From assembly GCA_964389305.1 (NCBI GenBank), contig CAYMEK010000006.1, positions 25,991 to 89,990 on the forward strand: a stretch of 64,000 nucleotides of DNA, written 5' to 3'. The first letter of the stretch is position 1. The number at the start of each line of letters is the position of its first letter. The notes below the pieces were generated by a model, which was given only the letters and a program-made list of their open reading frames with translations, did no database searches and was not told the origin of the DNA. Shown in pieces: positions 8,889 through 17,844 of the stretch. The DNA is from CAYMEK01 sp964389305 (GTDB lineage: Bacteria > Spirochaetota > Spirochaetia > SZUA-6 > DRHE01). Both the position numbers and the translations under genes were made by a program.

Positions 8889-9640
8889 AGAATCCCTGCT
8901 CCGCTGGCCAGCGCGTTCAGCTTAGTCTCCAGGGCGGCCTGAATCAGGGCATGGGCCGCCTCTTTCAGGGCCGCCAGGGATCCCTCTGCGAGTCCGATTT
9001 TTACCGCCGGGCCCAGGGGCAGCGCCAGGGTAGCTGCCAGGTAGCGATGCGCTCCGGCGGGGAGAAACAGGGCGTTCGGTCGGGCGCAGCGAAGGCATAC
9101 GAAAGCCCCCTCTTCGCGGGACAGGTACAGGCTCGAGTGGACTTCCAAAGGTGCGGCGCAATGGCTGCAGTGCTCGAGATCGGGACGCTGTCCCAACAGA
9201 TCTAGAAAGCGCATAATGAACTGGATACTGAGTCGTGGTATCTCGGCCTCGCAGGCCCGATCGAGAATCTCCAGCGCCCCGAGTAGCAGCCGGTACAATC
9301 CGGCATAGCTTTCCCCCGCGCCGTAGGACTTTATCGCCGCCTCGGCCCACAGGGAGGCCGCGTAGTAACGATCCACGCTGCACCGTATCCCGTCGAGGGA
9401 CAGCAGGCTTTCGATATCTGTGATTTTATACTGATCGCGCACCGGTTCGTGATACAGGTAGGCCCGGATTACGTTGAACGGCTCGGAGGCGGTGCGCAGC
9501 TTGCTGCGTACCTTGAAGGCGCCATAGGCCAGCGCGTTGATTAGGCCCTTGCCAGGGCTCAACAGAGTAAGGGATTTGTGTATCTCACCCACTCGAACCT
9601 TGCGCAGCACAATGGCATCGGTAATGGCGGTCCTGAACAT
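8885..9640 (-). CDS. recO: DNA repair protein RecO
   Basis: The 251-residue protein has an N-terminal OB-fold beginning TDAIVLRKVRVGE, a helical domain, and a CxxC...CxxC zinc site (CSHC near residue 153, CLRC about 25 residues later). RecO anneals SSB-coated strands and loads RecA with RecR. The zinc site is complete, unlike in some RecO proteins. It is the first gene of a six-gene minus-strand run. There is no obvious Shine-Dalgarno sequence before the ATG at 9640, and a promoter-like element ends 11 bases upstream, so the messenger may be nearly leaderless. Confidence 0.92.
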   Translation of the reverse strand: MFRTAITDAIVLRKVRVGEIHKSLTLLSPGKGLINALAYGAFKVRSKLRTASEPFNVIRAYLYHEPVRDQYKITDIESLLSLDGIRCSVDRYYAASLWAEAAIKSYGAGESYAGLYRLLLGALEILDRACEAEIPRLSIQFIMRFLDLLGQRPDLEHCSHCAAPLEVHSSLYLSREEGAFVCLRCARPNALFLPAGAHRYLAATLALPLGPAVKIGLAEGSLAALKEAAHALIQAALETKLNALASGAGIL

Positions 9641-9651
9641 CGCTACCGGCT

Positions 9652-9680
9652 ATATTATTGGGAAAATCTCTATAGAGCAA
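9652..9680 (-). promoter_or_regulatory. Candidate sigma-70 promoter for recO operon
   Basis: On the minus strand TTGCTC (9680-9675), a 17-base spacer and TAATAT (9657-9652) are followed 11 bases later by the recO ATG. The -35 box is only a fair match. Confidence 0.4.
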
Positions 9681-9765
9681 GCCGCCAAGAGGAGCGCCGG
9701 ATGGGCGGAACAGGTTTGAGGGGGTTTATAAAAAGTGTCCCATCGAAAGGGGCCAGCCGGTAAGC

Positions 9766-9794
9766 TTGACTTCCGTTACGGCGGTTACTATGTT
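9766..9794 (+). promoter_or_regulatory. Candidate sigma-70 promoter for lon
   Basis: TTGACT (9766-9771), a 17-base spacer and TATGTT (9789-9794) lie 31 bases before the lon ATG. No CIRCE-type or other obvious heat-shock operator was seen in the intergenic region. Confidence 0.45.
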
Positions 9795-9825
9795 TTAGCC
9801 AGAAATCCTTTTGGAGAAAAAAATT

Positions 9826-12165
9826 ATGGATGAGCGGCAGATTGTGCCTACTTCTCAAGTACTGCCTCCGAAATTGAATATACTGCCGATTACAGGGACG
9901 CCAATCTTCCCCGGTATCTTCACGCCGCTGATGGTTGCTTCACCGCAGGATGTGGAGCTGGTGGAGCGCATCATGACCGAGCACGGTTTCCTCGGCCTGG
10001 TGCTTACCCGTAGTCAGGATATCGAGAATCCTTCCGGGGACGACCTGTACAGAGTCGGCACTGCGGCCAAGGTCATACGCAAAGTCAACCTTCCCGATGG
10101 GGGGATAAACATCTTCATTTCCACTCTCAAGCGCTTTCAGATCAAGAAGCTGATCTACAAAGAGCATCCGATTACCGTGGCCGTAGAGTACCTGGAAGAC
10201 AAGAACTTCGAGTCCAACGAGGTGCGCGCCCTCACCCGCTCGCTCATATCCGAGATGAAGCAGATCTCGGAAAACAATCCCCTTTTTTCCGAGCAGGTCA
10301 GGCTGAATATGGTCAACATCGACTATCCGGGTAAAATAGCCGATTTCATTACCTCCATCCTCAACATCGATAGAGAAGAGCAGCAGAAGGTCCTGGAGAC
10401 TCTCGACGTGCACGAACGGATGATGAAGGTCCTGGTTTTTATCCGCAAAGAGCAGGAGCTGATTTCCATCCAGCAGAAAATCATGAAACAGATCAACGAG
10501 AAGATCTCCAAGAGCCAGCGGGACTATTTTCTCAAAGAACAGCTCAAAGCCATCAAGCAGGAGCTGGGAATGCCAGTGGACTCGAAATCCAGTGAGTACC
10601 AGCGTTTCAAGGAGATCATCGACAAGCTCAAACTGGACGGCGATATCCGCGAGGTGGTTGAACAGGAGCTGGAGAAGTTCAGCCTGATGGACACCAATTC
10701 TTCGGAGTTTATTGTCACACGCAACTATCTCGACACGATCGTCAGCCTTCCCTGGGCAACTCCCCCGGTAAAGAACGTAGACATGAAAAAGGCCCAGCGC
10801 ATCCTGGACGACGATCACTACGGGCTGGAAGACGTAAAAGAGCGCATTCTTGAATACCTGGCGGTACGAACACTCAGGAAGGACAGCAAGGGCTCGATCC
10901 TCTGCCTGGTCGGTCCTCCCGGTGTGGGTAAGACTTCGGTCGGTAAGTCCATTGCCCGGGCTCTGAACAAGAAATTCTTCCGCTTCTCCGTGGGGGGCAT
11001 GCGCGATGAAGCGGAGATCAAGGGACACCGGCGTACCTACGTCGGAGCGATGCCCGGAAAGATCATTCAGGGGCTCAAGATCGTGAAGGTCAAAGATCCG
11101 GTGTTCATGATCGACGAGATCGACAAGCTGGGCGTATCCTTCCAGGGCGACCCTTCCTCGGCTCTTCTGGAAGTGCTGGATCCGGAGCAAAACGTCGCCT
11201 TCCGCGATCACTACCTCGATCTGCCCTTCGACATCTCGGATATCCTGTTCATCACCACGGCCAACACCCTCGACACCATTCCCGCGCCGCTCCTGGACCG
11301 CATGGAGGTCATCCGGCTGTCCGGCTACATCAACGATGAAAAAGTGGCCATTGCTCGCAAGTACCTAATCCCCAAGTCCCTGGCGCGAACCGGCCTTGGG
11401 CGCAGTGACGTTAAGTACTCGAAAGCAGCCTTGCTGCAGATAGCCGAAGGCTACGCCCGAGAGGCGGGTCTGCGCAACTTCGAGAAGTCTCTGGATAAAA
11501 TCCACAGGAAACTGGCCCGCAGGTCGGTGCTGGAAGGCCTCGAGTTTCCCGTTGCCATCGGCCCGGCGCAGATCGAAGAGTATCTCGGCAAACCGATTTT
11601 CTACGAGGAAGGCATCAAGAAGATCACCCGGCCGGGCATGGCTCTGGGTCTGGCCTGGACACCGCTGGGCGGAGCCATGCTGACCATCGAGGCGGTGGCC
11701 AACCCCGGTAAGGAGGGCTTCAGGCTGACCGGCCAGCTTGGAAACGTAATGCAGGAATCGGCGAACATCGCCTACACCTTCGTGCGCCACATTACCGGCC
11801 GCTTCGGCGTAGACAAGGAATTCTTCGAGAAAAACCAGATCCATCTCCACGTACCGGCCGGGGCTACGCCGAAGGACGGTCCGTCGGCGGGCATTACCAT
11901 GGCCTCCTGTCTGTTCTCCCTGGCTACGGGAAAGAAGATAAAAAGCTCCCTCGCCATGACCGGGGAGCTTTCTCTAGTAGGCCAGGTGCTGCCTATCGGA
12001 GGGCTGAAGGAGAAGGTGATAGCCGCCAAGCGGAACAAGGTCAAGGAGGTGATCATTCCGGCCCAGAACGAGAAAGATCTGGCCGATATCCCCGAGCACG
12101 TGCAAAAAGGGATTCGATTTCACCCTGTGGATACCATGGAGGAGGTGCTGGAAAAGATAATCTGA
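9826..12165 (+). CDS. lon: ATP-dependent Lon protease (LonA type)
   Basis: The 779-residue soluble LonA degrades misfolded and short-lived regulatory proteins. An N-terminal substrate-binding domain and coiled coil precede the AAA+ module, with Walker A GPPGVGKT at about 363 and Walker B in MIDEIDK. The C-terminal protease domain has Ser687 in DGPSAG and Lys730 in GGLKEK, spaced 43 residues apart as in E. coli. The start chosen is the ATG at 9826, preceded by GGAG nine bases upstream; a TTG five codons earlier is less likely. It is transcribed alone, divergently from recO. Confidence 0.95.
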   Translation: MDERQIVPTSQVLPPKLNILPITGTPIFPGIFTPLMVASPQDVELVERIMTEHGFLGLVLTRSQDIENPSGDDLYRVGTAAKVIRKVNLPDGGINIFISTLKRFQIKKLIYKEHPITVAVEYLEDKNFESNEVRALTRSLISEMKQISENNPLFSEQVRLNMVNIDYPGKIADFITSILNIDREEQQKVLETLDVHERMMKVLVFIRKEQELISIQQKIMKQINEKISKSQRDYFLKEQLKAIKQELGMPVDSKSSEYQRFKEIIDKLKLDGDIREVVEQELEKFSLMDTNSSEFIVTRNYLDTIVSLPWATPPVKNVDMKKAQRILDDDHYGLEDVKERILEYLAVRTLRKDSKGSILCLVGPPGVGKTSVGKSIARALNKKFFRFSVGGMRDEAEIKGHRRTYVGAMPGKIIQGLKIVKVKDPVFMIDEIDKLGVSFQGDPSSALLEVLDPEQNVAFRDHYLDLPFDISDILFITTANTLDTIPAPLLDRMEVIRLSGYINDEKVAIARKYLIPKSLARTGLGRSDVKYSKAALLQIAEGYAREAGLRNFEKSLDKIHRKLARRSVLEGLEFPVAIGPAQIEEYLGKPIFYEEGIKKITRPGMALGLAWTPLGGAMLTIEAVANPGKEGFRLTGQLGNVMQESANIAYTFVRHITGRFGVDKEFFEKNQIHLHVPAGATPKDGPSAGITMASCLFSLATGKKIKSSLAMTGELSLVGQVLPIGGLKEKVIAAKRNKVKEVIIPAQNEKDLADIPEHVQKGIRFHPVDTMEEVLEKII

Positions 12166-12217
12166 AGGGCCGGCCTCCGTTGTCGCCGGCAGGAGGCGGG
12201 GCTTTGCTGATCAGATT

Positions 12218-12790
12218 CTAGGGATCGAGCGCCTCTGCCGGAAGCTCGACGGCTCCCTGGCGAAGAATACGGAACGGCTGAACGGTGATGTCAAGAATGG
12301 TGGAAGGGGAGCGGTTGGGTCTGTCTCCGGCATCGACAATCAGATCTACCTGTTCCGTAAACGTTGATTGGATCTCTTCTATTCGCCACAAGGCGGGCTT
12401 TCCGCCGGCGTTTACACTGGTTGAATAAAGGGACCTGGACAGCTTTTCCATGATTCCTCTCAGGAGCGGGTCGTTGGGAACCCGTAAGGCAACAGACTTT
12501 CGTTCGCCGGCTTCGGCGGGAAAGATAATCGTTAATGCTCCCGGCCAATAGCCTGCCAGCTTGGACGGCAGGCTGAATTGGGTGAAGCGGGGAAGCCAAT
12601 CACTGCGGGGAATAAGCTGAAGAAAGGATTTCTCCTCCCTTCCCTTCAGATTCCGGATCTTGTCCCTCGTTTCCGGAGCAATACCAACGATCCCATAGAT
12701 CGTGTCACAGGGCATTATTACGGTGCCGCGGTCTCCGAGAACCGCAACAATCGTCTCAAAAAGGTCTGGATCCTCTATTCCCATTCTCAC
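12218..12790 (-). CDS. tsaC: Sua5/YciO/YrdC-family protein, probable L-threonylcarbamoyladenylate synthase
   Basis: The 190-residue YrdC-fold protein has the N-terminal PCDTIYGI segment, KGREEKSF, the WPGALTIIF strand, SVALRVPND, and a STSVN motif that binds nucleotide. The family makes threonylcarbamoyl-AMP from threonine, bicarbonate and ATP for the t6A37 modification of tRNAs. The Sua5 extension is absent, so it is the short TsaC type; a YciO-type paralogue with another role remains possible. The likely start is GTG at 12790, ten bases after GAGGAGG, overlapping the preceding gene by 35 bases. Confidence 0.8.
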   Translation of the reverse strand: MRMGIEDPDLFETIVAVLGDRGTVIMPCDTIYGIVGIAPETRDKIRNLKGREEKSFLQLIPRSDWLPRFTQFSLPSKLAGYWPGALTIIFPAEAGERKSVALRVPNDPLLRGIMEKLSRSLYSTSVNAGGKPALWRIEEIQSTFTEQVDLIVDAGDRPNRSPSTILDITVQPFRILRQGAVELPAEALDP

Positions 12791-13214
12791 GGCTCACGCG
12801 CCTCCTCAAGGCGATACTAACTAAAAACAGCGCAACGGGAAGACCCAGACCGAGAACCTTTAAAGGCCAGTCTGTCCTTACAGGGCCCGCTGCCCTGTTT
12901 AAGATAGTGCCCACCGTGTAACGGTTCTTCTCAGCTTGGGCGCCTTCGATGCGGACCACCTTCTCCCCTTCCCGAAAGTATCCCAGCTCCCTGGCCTGCA
13001 GCGCGATGCGCTCCGGGTCCGAGCCGAGGGCTTCCAGCTCGTCCATGAGCTTTCGGTTTGTCTCCTCTAAATCATTGATGTTGGCCTCAAGCCTGAACCG
13101 ATAGGCCAGCAGGTCCCGGTAGTCCATCCGGCCGCCGGGTCCAAAAAAAAAGAGCAGAAACAAGCAGGCAATGCACCCAAGTGCTACACAGAGCAACAGT
13201 CTTGGAACTCTCAT
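12756..13214 (-). CDS. FtsB/DivIC-like septum formation protein
   Basis: The 152-residue protein begins with a short cytoplasmic stretch and one transmembrane helix (residues about 6-25). A coiled-coil region (RFRLEANINDLEETNRKL) and a short globular stretch with ELGYFREGEKVV follow; the latter is the typical FtsB/DivIC ending. A second hydrophobic segment (about 118-136) is an addition not usual for FtsB. The family joins FtsL and FtsQ in the division complex. Its coding end overlaps the start of the TsaC gene, and the two form a small minus-strand operon. Confidence 0.72.
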   Translation of the reverse strand: MRVPRLLLCVALGCIACLFLLFFFGPGGRMDYRDLLAYRFRLEANINDLEETNRKLMDELEALGSDPERIALQARELGYFREGEKVVRIEGAQAEKNRYTVGTILNRAAGPVRTDWPLKVLGLGLPVALFLVSIALRRRVSRENGNRGSRPF

Positions 13215-13282
13215 CCTTAACTAGATAAACGGCTGAAAAGATGACCGTCTTAACGACAAAGATCGAAGAGTGCGTTTAGCTA

Positions 13283-13310
13283 TTGAAAAAAGCTTCTATT
13301 AAGGTAATAT
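13283..13310 (+). promoter_or_regulatory. Candidate promoter of the acidic protein-Maf operon
   Basis: TTGAAA (13283-13288) and TAATAT (13305-13310) are 16 bases apart, in an AT-rich stretch 63 bases before the ATG at 13374. A short purine-rich Shine-Dalgarno sequence (aggagataggaATG) is present. Confidence 0.45.
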
Positions 13311-13373
13311 TAGATTAATAGGGAGGATGAAGTTCCGATAATTATATGGAATATCCTTTCCCAGGAGATAGGA

Positions 13374-15146
13374 ATGGCAAAAACTGAGGGAGAACCGCTA
13401 CTGGACCCGGAAGAAGAAGATACATCCTTGGAATCCGAAGAGATCGCCCTCTCCGACAGCGAGCTGGACAACGTACTGCAAAGTGCCGAAGTGACCGATG
13501 AGTTCAGTGCCGAGGATGCGGAGAACCTGGAACAGTACGGTGTGTGGGTAAAAGCTGAACCTCAAGACGTTGAAGAACAGGCGCAAGAAAATACGGGCTT
13601 TGAGCTGTCCGACCTGGAGTCCGGCGACGAATCCGCGCTTACAGAGGAGGAAGAGCAACTGCTGGGAGAGCTGGAAGAGGAAAGCAATTCCGAACTCGGC
13701 GATTTGTCGGGATTGGAAGAGGATCTGGAAGAGCTGGGAAAGGGAGGCGAGTTTGCCGATGCCGAGGAGGAGGAAGAGCTGACCGTTGAAGATCTCGACG
13801 TCGACCTGGATGAGCTCGAGCAGGATACGCTGGAGGCCGGGGATGAGGAGGGGGAACTGGAGGGTGTCACCGAGCTGGGCTTGGAGGGAAGCGAAGAAGT
13901 GGAGCAGCTCGGAGTCGACCTGGACAGGGAGGCCGAGATCGAAGTTCCCTTGTCCGACAGTGCGGTCGTGGAAGAGCACTACGAGGATCTCGCTTCCATA
14001 GAGGGGGTTCCTTCCACCCCGGGACAGGCCCCTCCGAAGGCTTCGTCGGACATTCTGGAAAAAATCGAAAGAGATCTTAATCAGATCAAAGCCGAAATAC
14101 AGAGTCTGAAGAATGAGCTGGCCGGTATTGGCAAGGCAAGGACGGCTGCAGGAAAGGTCGAGGTGAAGCCGGCGCCGTCAGATTCTGAGGGATTCTTTCA
14201 AAAGGGAGAGGACGAAACCATCGCTCTCACCGGTGACGAGCTGGACAACATTCTTAATACAGCGGACGTAACCGAAGAGATGGAAGGACCGGAGGAAACC
14301 CTGGAAGGCCTCGAGGAGGAGCTCCCGGAGCTCTCGGAGTTGGAGGAACAGGAAGAACCGCAGGGTGAACAGATCATGGAGCTCGGTTCGCTGGACCTGG
14401 AGGAGGAAGAAATCCCGGCTGCCGAGACGGAGGCTGAGGAAAAAGGGCTAGTCTCCGAAGAAGAAAAGAACATCAAGATTGAAATCGGTGAGAAGGGCGG
14501 TCCGGAGGAGGAACAGCCGGGCTTCGAAGAGCAGCCTGAGGAAGGGCTTGGTGAAATCTCACTGGAAGGTCTGGAAGAAGGACAGTTGGATGTCACCGAG
14601 GATCTGGAGCTCGGCGAAGAGGCGGAGCTGGAAGTCGGGACCGAAGAGCTGGAGGAGCTGAGCCTGGAGGAAGAGCCCTCCCTGGAGGACGAGACCGTCG
14701 AGCCGCTGATGGAGGAAACCGGGGCCGGCGAAGAGGCGGAGCTGGAAGTCGGGACCGAAGAACTGGAGGAGCTGAGCCTGGAGGAGCTTCCCGAAATCGA
14801 GGCGGCTGAGGCCCTTAGCGAAGAGGAGACCGACGTTGAGGAGTTGGACGAGCTCGAGGCGGAAGAAGGAGAGCCGGCGGAGCTGGAGCTGGCGGTCGAG
14901 GATCTCGCTGTTCCCCAGGAATCGGCAGATCTCGAGATCGACGAGTTTCAGGAGGCCGGCGAATCGGAATCTCGTGGCGCTACGGAAGCTTTGCCCTCAG
15001 ACCTGCAATCGGATGTCAAGTCCGTTCTCTCCTATCTGGATCAGCTTCTTGAGGCTCTTCCCGAAGATAAGATCAAAGAGTTCGCTCAATCGGAGTATTT
15101 CGGAATCTACAAGAGACTTTTTGAAGAGCTTGGTCTGGGGGCCTAA
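13374..15146 (+). CDS. Very acidic, glutamate/leucine-rich repeat protein, unknown function
   Basis: The 590-residue product has no signal peptide and no transmembrane segment. Most of it is low-complexity Glu/Leu/Asp sequence. Two matching modules stand out: IALSDSELDNVLQSAEVTDE (about 24-43) and IALTGDELDNILNTADVTEE (about 283-302). A short predicted coiled coil (LEKIERDLNQIKAEIQSLKN) lies between them. The last 50 residues (SVLSYLDQLLEALPEDKIKE onward) look like a folded, helical C-terminal domain. It heads an operon and its stop overlaps the next start (TAATG). I infer a cytoplasmic scaffold or adaptor with the paired modules as binding sites. No named family is claimed. Confidence 0.7.
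   Translation: MAKTEGEPLLDPEEEDTSLESEEIALSDSELDNVLQSAEVTDEFSAEDAENLEQYGVWVKAEPQDVEEQAQENTGFELSDLESGDESALTEEEEQLLGELEEESNSELGDLSGLEEDLEELGKGGEFADAEEEEELTVEDLDVDLDELEQDTLEAGDEEGELEGVTELGLEGSEEVEQLGVDLDREAEIEVPLSDSAVVEEHYEDLASIEGVPSTPGQAPPKASSDILEKIERDLNQIKAEIQSLKNELAGIGKARTAAGKVEVKPAPSDSEGFFQKGEDETIALTGDELDNILNTADVTEEMEGPEETLEGLEEELPELSELEEQEEPQGEQIMELGSLDLEEEEIPAAETEAEEKGLVSEEEKNIKIEIGEKGGPEEEQPGFEEQPEEGLGEISLEGLEEGQLDVTEDLELGEEAELEVGTEELEELSLEEEPSLEDETVEPLMEETGAGEEAELEVGTEELEELSLEELPEIEAAEALSEEETDVEELDELEAEEGEPAELELAVEDLAVPQESADLEIDEFQEAGESESRGATEALPSDLQSDVKSVLSYLDQLLEALPEDKIKEFAQSEYFGIYKRLFEELGLGA
14613..14785 (+). repeat. Direct repeat, 38-codon period, inside the acidic protein gene
   Basis: A stretch of about 59 bases at 14613-14671 recurs at 14727-14785 with one mismatch (14648 G versus 14762 A). 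Both copies encode the same acidic peptide (GEEAELEVGTEELEELSLEE). The 114-base period keeps the frame, so this looks like a recent internal duplication. Confidence 0.85.
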
Positions 15147-16231
15147 TGGGTCTTTTCCAGCGGGCGCACTCGCTTCGGAGCGCGTCTGGCTCTGACCGGT
15201 CCAGCGCAGCAAAGGCCCGCGGCCTTCTCGCCCGGGGGCTGCAGTTCGTCCAAAAGGTTATACCCGCCACCGAGGAGTTGCCCGATACAACGGCTGAGGG
15301 AAGATTTGAACCTGTAAAAGCGGCGCAGGATCTGTGGACCAGCCTGGATCGGCTGGACGGAGGGCTTGAATCGCCGGGTCAGTTCTTCCGTCTACTGGTA
15401 CAGACACTCGAGCTGAAGCGGGCCGCCGTGCTTCTATTCGATCCTGCACGTCTGGTTTTCGCCCCTTGGGCAATCCAAGGATTCGACCAAACGACCAATC
15501 GCAGGCTTCGTATTGCCATGTGCGCGAACGAGGCTATAAACCGGCTGGCCGCCGGGGACGTTTTACTGCTGCACGGTGCCGGCGAGCTCAAGGATTTCCG
15601 GCAATATTTTTCTTTCCGGGAATCGGCCGCTCTGCAGGAGCTGCTGCTTGTCCCTTTTATTCAGGAAAACCGGTTCATGGGTATGCTCCTGGTTGCCGAA
15701 AGAGAAGGCGGCTTGGAACAAAACAACCTGCGGATGTACGAAGAGCTCTCCGGCCGCGCTGCTGCCCTTTTCTACCGTACCAGAGAGCGCATTCTGGAAG
15801 CGGCTAAGCGAGGATTGCCGGAAAAGACGGAAACACTCAAGGAGCGGGTACGGGCTGCGGCTCAATTCAGTCGGGAAAGAGGTATCGGGCTGATTATGAT
15901 ACGTTTTTCCACCGCCAGGATTGCGCAGCGTATCCTGAAACGAAACCCCTACATCGATTCCTTTCGGCTTCACGAAGACATCTTTCGGGTCGTTCTTTCC
16001 CTCTTCCAATCCCTGGGATCCGTATTCCAGATAGACCAGGAACGATTGCTGGCCGTAATCGGCAGCATGCGTAACGGGGATCCGGATCTGCTGCTCTACA
16101 ATCTCAAAGGCACGTTAAAAAGGCTATTCCATGAGCTTGCCGATGAGGAACAAATAGAGCTTGAAGAAGAGTATCGGAGCTCGGGCGAAGGCATCGAAGA
16201 TGCGCTCACCTACCTGGCCGAGCTTGTTTGA
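15146..16231 (+). CDS. GAF-like domain protein, unknown function
   Basis: This 361-residue soluble protein sits between the acidic protein and the first Maf gene, overlapping both by one base (TAATG and TGATG). Residues about 75-215 have a GAF-like pattern: alternating strands, then LLVPFIQENRFMGMLLVAER, which is typical of the last two strands of GAF domains, and a connecting helix. The C-terminal 130 residues (from about 240) resemble a degenerate nucleotide-cyclase-like fold without catalytic motifs. GAF domains bind small ligands or mediate dimerisation. No ligand can be named. The tight coupling suggests it works with its neighbours. Confidence 0.65.
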   Translation: MGLFQRAHSLRSASGSDRSSAAKARGLLARGLQFVQKVIPATEELPDTTAEGRFEPVKAAQDLWTSLDRLDGGLESPGQFFRLLVQTLELKRAAVLLFDPARLVFAPWAIQGFDQTTNRRLRIAMCANEAINRLAAGDVLLLHGAGELKDFRQYFSFRESAALQELLLVPFIQENRFMGMLLVAEREGGLEQNNLRMYEELSGRAAALFYRTRERILEAAKRGLPEKTETLKERVRAAAQFSRERGIGLIMIRFSTARIAQRILKRNPYIDSFRLHEDIFRVVLSLFQSLGSVFQIDQERLLAVIGSMRNGDPDLLLYNLKGTLKRLFHELADEEQIELEEEYRSSGEGIEDALTYLAELV

Positions 16232-17838
16232 TGCTTGAACTCGAGTTTTCTCAGAGTGGAAAACATACAGTCAACCTGAAGGGTCTATACCTGCACTCTC
16301 GCTACGACCCGGAGCGGGAATCCAGACGTTTCGTCGCCGGGGCGATCGGAAGGCGTAGTCCTTCAGTTATCGTGCTCCTGGGCGCCGGACTGGGATACGT
16401 TATCAAAGAGCTGCGGCAGCGGTTTCCGGCCGCCAAAGTACTGCCCGTTTTCTACGATCGGGCAATCTTCTCCGCCTGCCGGAGTCGGGTATTCCTGCCC
16501 GTATTCTGGCATCCGGCCCGGTCCGAGCCGCTGATAGCGTTTCTGCGCGCCAACGTCCACGAGCTGGAAGCCGAAGGATTGGCTGTTATCGAATGGCCGC
16601 CCAGCTCCCGCATCTACGCAGTCCGCTCACTGCAGGCCAACCGTGCCGTCAACCAGCTACTCAAGGAGCTGCGGGGCAGCCTGGCAACCACATCGGCATT
16701 GGGCAGACGCTGGCTGAAGAATAGCTTTATCAATTTCGCAGGCCTGGAAAGATTGTTCCCCCTGCCTCCTGCCGGTTTGGACAAACCGATAGTTATCGCA
16801 GCTTCCGGACCTTCACTGGCCGAGTCGGTGAAGCTCATCCGCCTTCATCGCAGCGGCATCAATCTGTGGGCTCTGCCCTCCTCACTCCTTTTCCTGCTGG
16901 AAAACGGGCTGACGCCGGACCTGACGGTCCTTACCGATCCCGCTTACTATGCCTTCACTCACCTGCGCTGCGCGGCAAACCGCAGTCTGCATCTGGCTAT
17001 GCCCCTGTCCGCCGCCGCCGGGGCCTGGCGTCTAGGAGCCAGGGTATCGGTGCTCAACCAGGGAACTCTTTTCGAGCGGGCTCTTCTGGCCGGAACGGGA
17101 ATCAAAGCCCCAACCATCCCGCCTCAGGGCACGGTAGCGGCTTCGGCCATGGAGCTGGCCGTACGCTCAGGGAGCGAACCGATCATCTTCGCCGGGCTTG
17201 ATTTCTGCTTTCGGGACATTCTTTCCCATGTCCGCCCCAACAGCTTCGAGCACTGGCTGTTGCCCGCAGAACAGCGCCTCTGTCCCATGTATCATCTCAT
17301 TTTCTCTCGGGCTGCGGAGCTTGCGAATCGCAGATCGAAGCAGGAGCGCGGTAATCTAGCCCTGACTACCTATGCAGGGTGGTTTGCGAACCTGAACGGC
17401 CGTACCGGCCGCCGGGTTGCCAGGCTACATCCCTCGGAGGTGGAATTGCCCGATATGCCGGAGATCGACGCGTCGCAGTTTACCGAGCTGGCAGGGCGGC
17501 AACGGCGGGAGCCGCCCCAGGGACCCGAGCCCGAGGCCGTGCCCGCGGCCGGCCAGCCGGAGCGCGCAGAGAGGCTTAAAATCGCCCTTAACCTGCTGCA
17601 AGGCTGGATTCGTCGGGCGCAGCAGATCCGGCAGGGAATTCGACGTACCGGGAAGCTGGATGAGTTCTTGAATGATTCCGAACAGCTCTCGCTGAGTTAC
17701 TTCTGCGATGCCGCAGCCGTAGTCGAAATGCGTAGAATCCTCCGTCTCAAGGGAGAGACTGCGGCTGCCGGACGTGTACAGTGCATGCTCGAGCGACAAA
17801 GCGAACACCTCGCGGAGCTTGCGACAAAGCTCGCCTAA
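16231..17838 (+). CDS. DUF115 / Maf-type (motility accessory factor) protein, copy 1
   Basis: The 535-residue protein has the DUF115 core: VIAASGPSLAESV (about 187-199), then LWALPSSLLFLLENGLTPDL and VLTDP, the GT-A-like nucleotide-sugar-binding arrangement seen in Maf proteins. In Campylobacter, Helicobacter and Aeromonas, Maf proteins attach nonulosonic acids to flagellin; that role is established there and only inferred here. A 6-hydroxymethylpterin pyrophosphokinase label sometimes used for the fold is not supported by context. The chosen ATG at 16231 overlaps the previous stop (TGATG). A linker rich in Pro, Glu and Arg lies near residues 415-450. Confidence 0.82.
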   Translation: MLELEFSQSGKHTVNLKGLYLHSRYDPERESRRFVAGAIGRRSPSVIVLLGAGLGYVIKELRQRFPAAKVLPVFYDRAIFSACRSRVFLPVFWHPARSEPLIAFLRANVHELEAEGLAVIEWPPSSRIYAVRSLQANRAVNQLLKELRGSLATTSALGRRWLKNSFINFAGLERLFPLPPAGLDKPIVIAASGPSLAESVKLIRLHRSGINLWALPSSLLFLLENGLTPDLTVLTDPAYYAFTHLRCAANRSLHLAMPLSAAAGAWRLGARVSVLNQGTLFERALLAGTGIKAPTIPPQGTVAASAMELAVRSGSEPIIFAGLDFCFRDILSHVRPNSFEHWLLPAEQRLCPMYHLIFSRAAELANRRSKQERGNLALTTYAGWFANLNGRTGRRVARLHPSEVELPDMPEIDASQFTELAGRQRREPPQGPEPEAVPAAGQPERAERLKIALNLLQGWIRRAQQIRQGIRRTGKLDEFLNDSEQLSLSYFCDAAAVVEMRRILRLKGETAAAGRVQCMLERQSEHLAELATKLA

Positions 17839-17844
17839 AAGCGT

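Noticed and set aside
9940..11211. Long open frame (423 codons) on the minus strand across lon
   Set aside because: It is antisense to conserved Lon coding sequence and shows no family motif; open frames of this size arise by chance opposite GC-rich genes.
12173..12197. GCCTCC/GGAGGC hairpin between lon and the TsaC gene
   Set aside because: The loop is long (13 bases) and only a short CTTT follows, so it is not a convincing terminator.
13398..13979. Minus-strand frames opposite the acidic gene
   Set aside because: Leucine/serine-rich sequences here are the reverse of GAG/GAA/CTG codons; nothing suggests a real gene.
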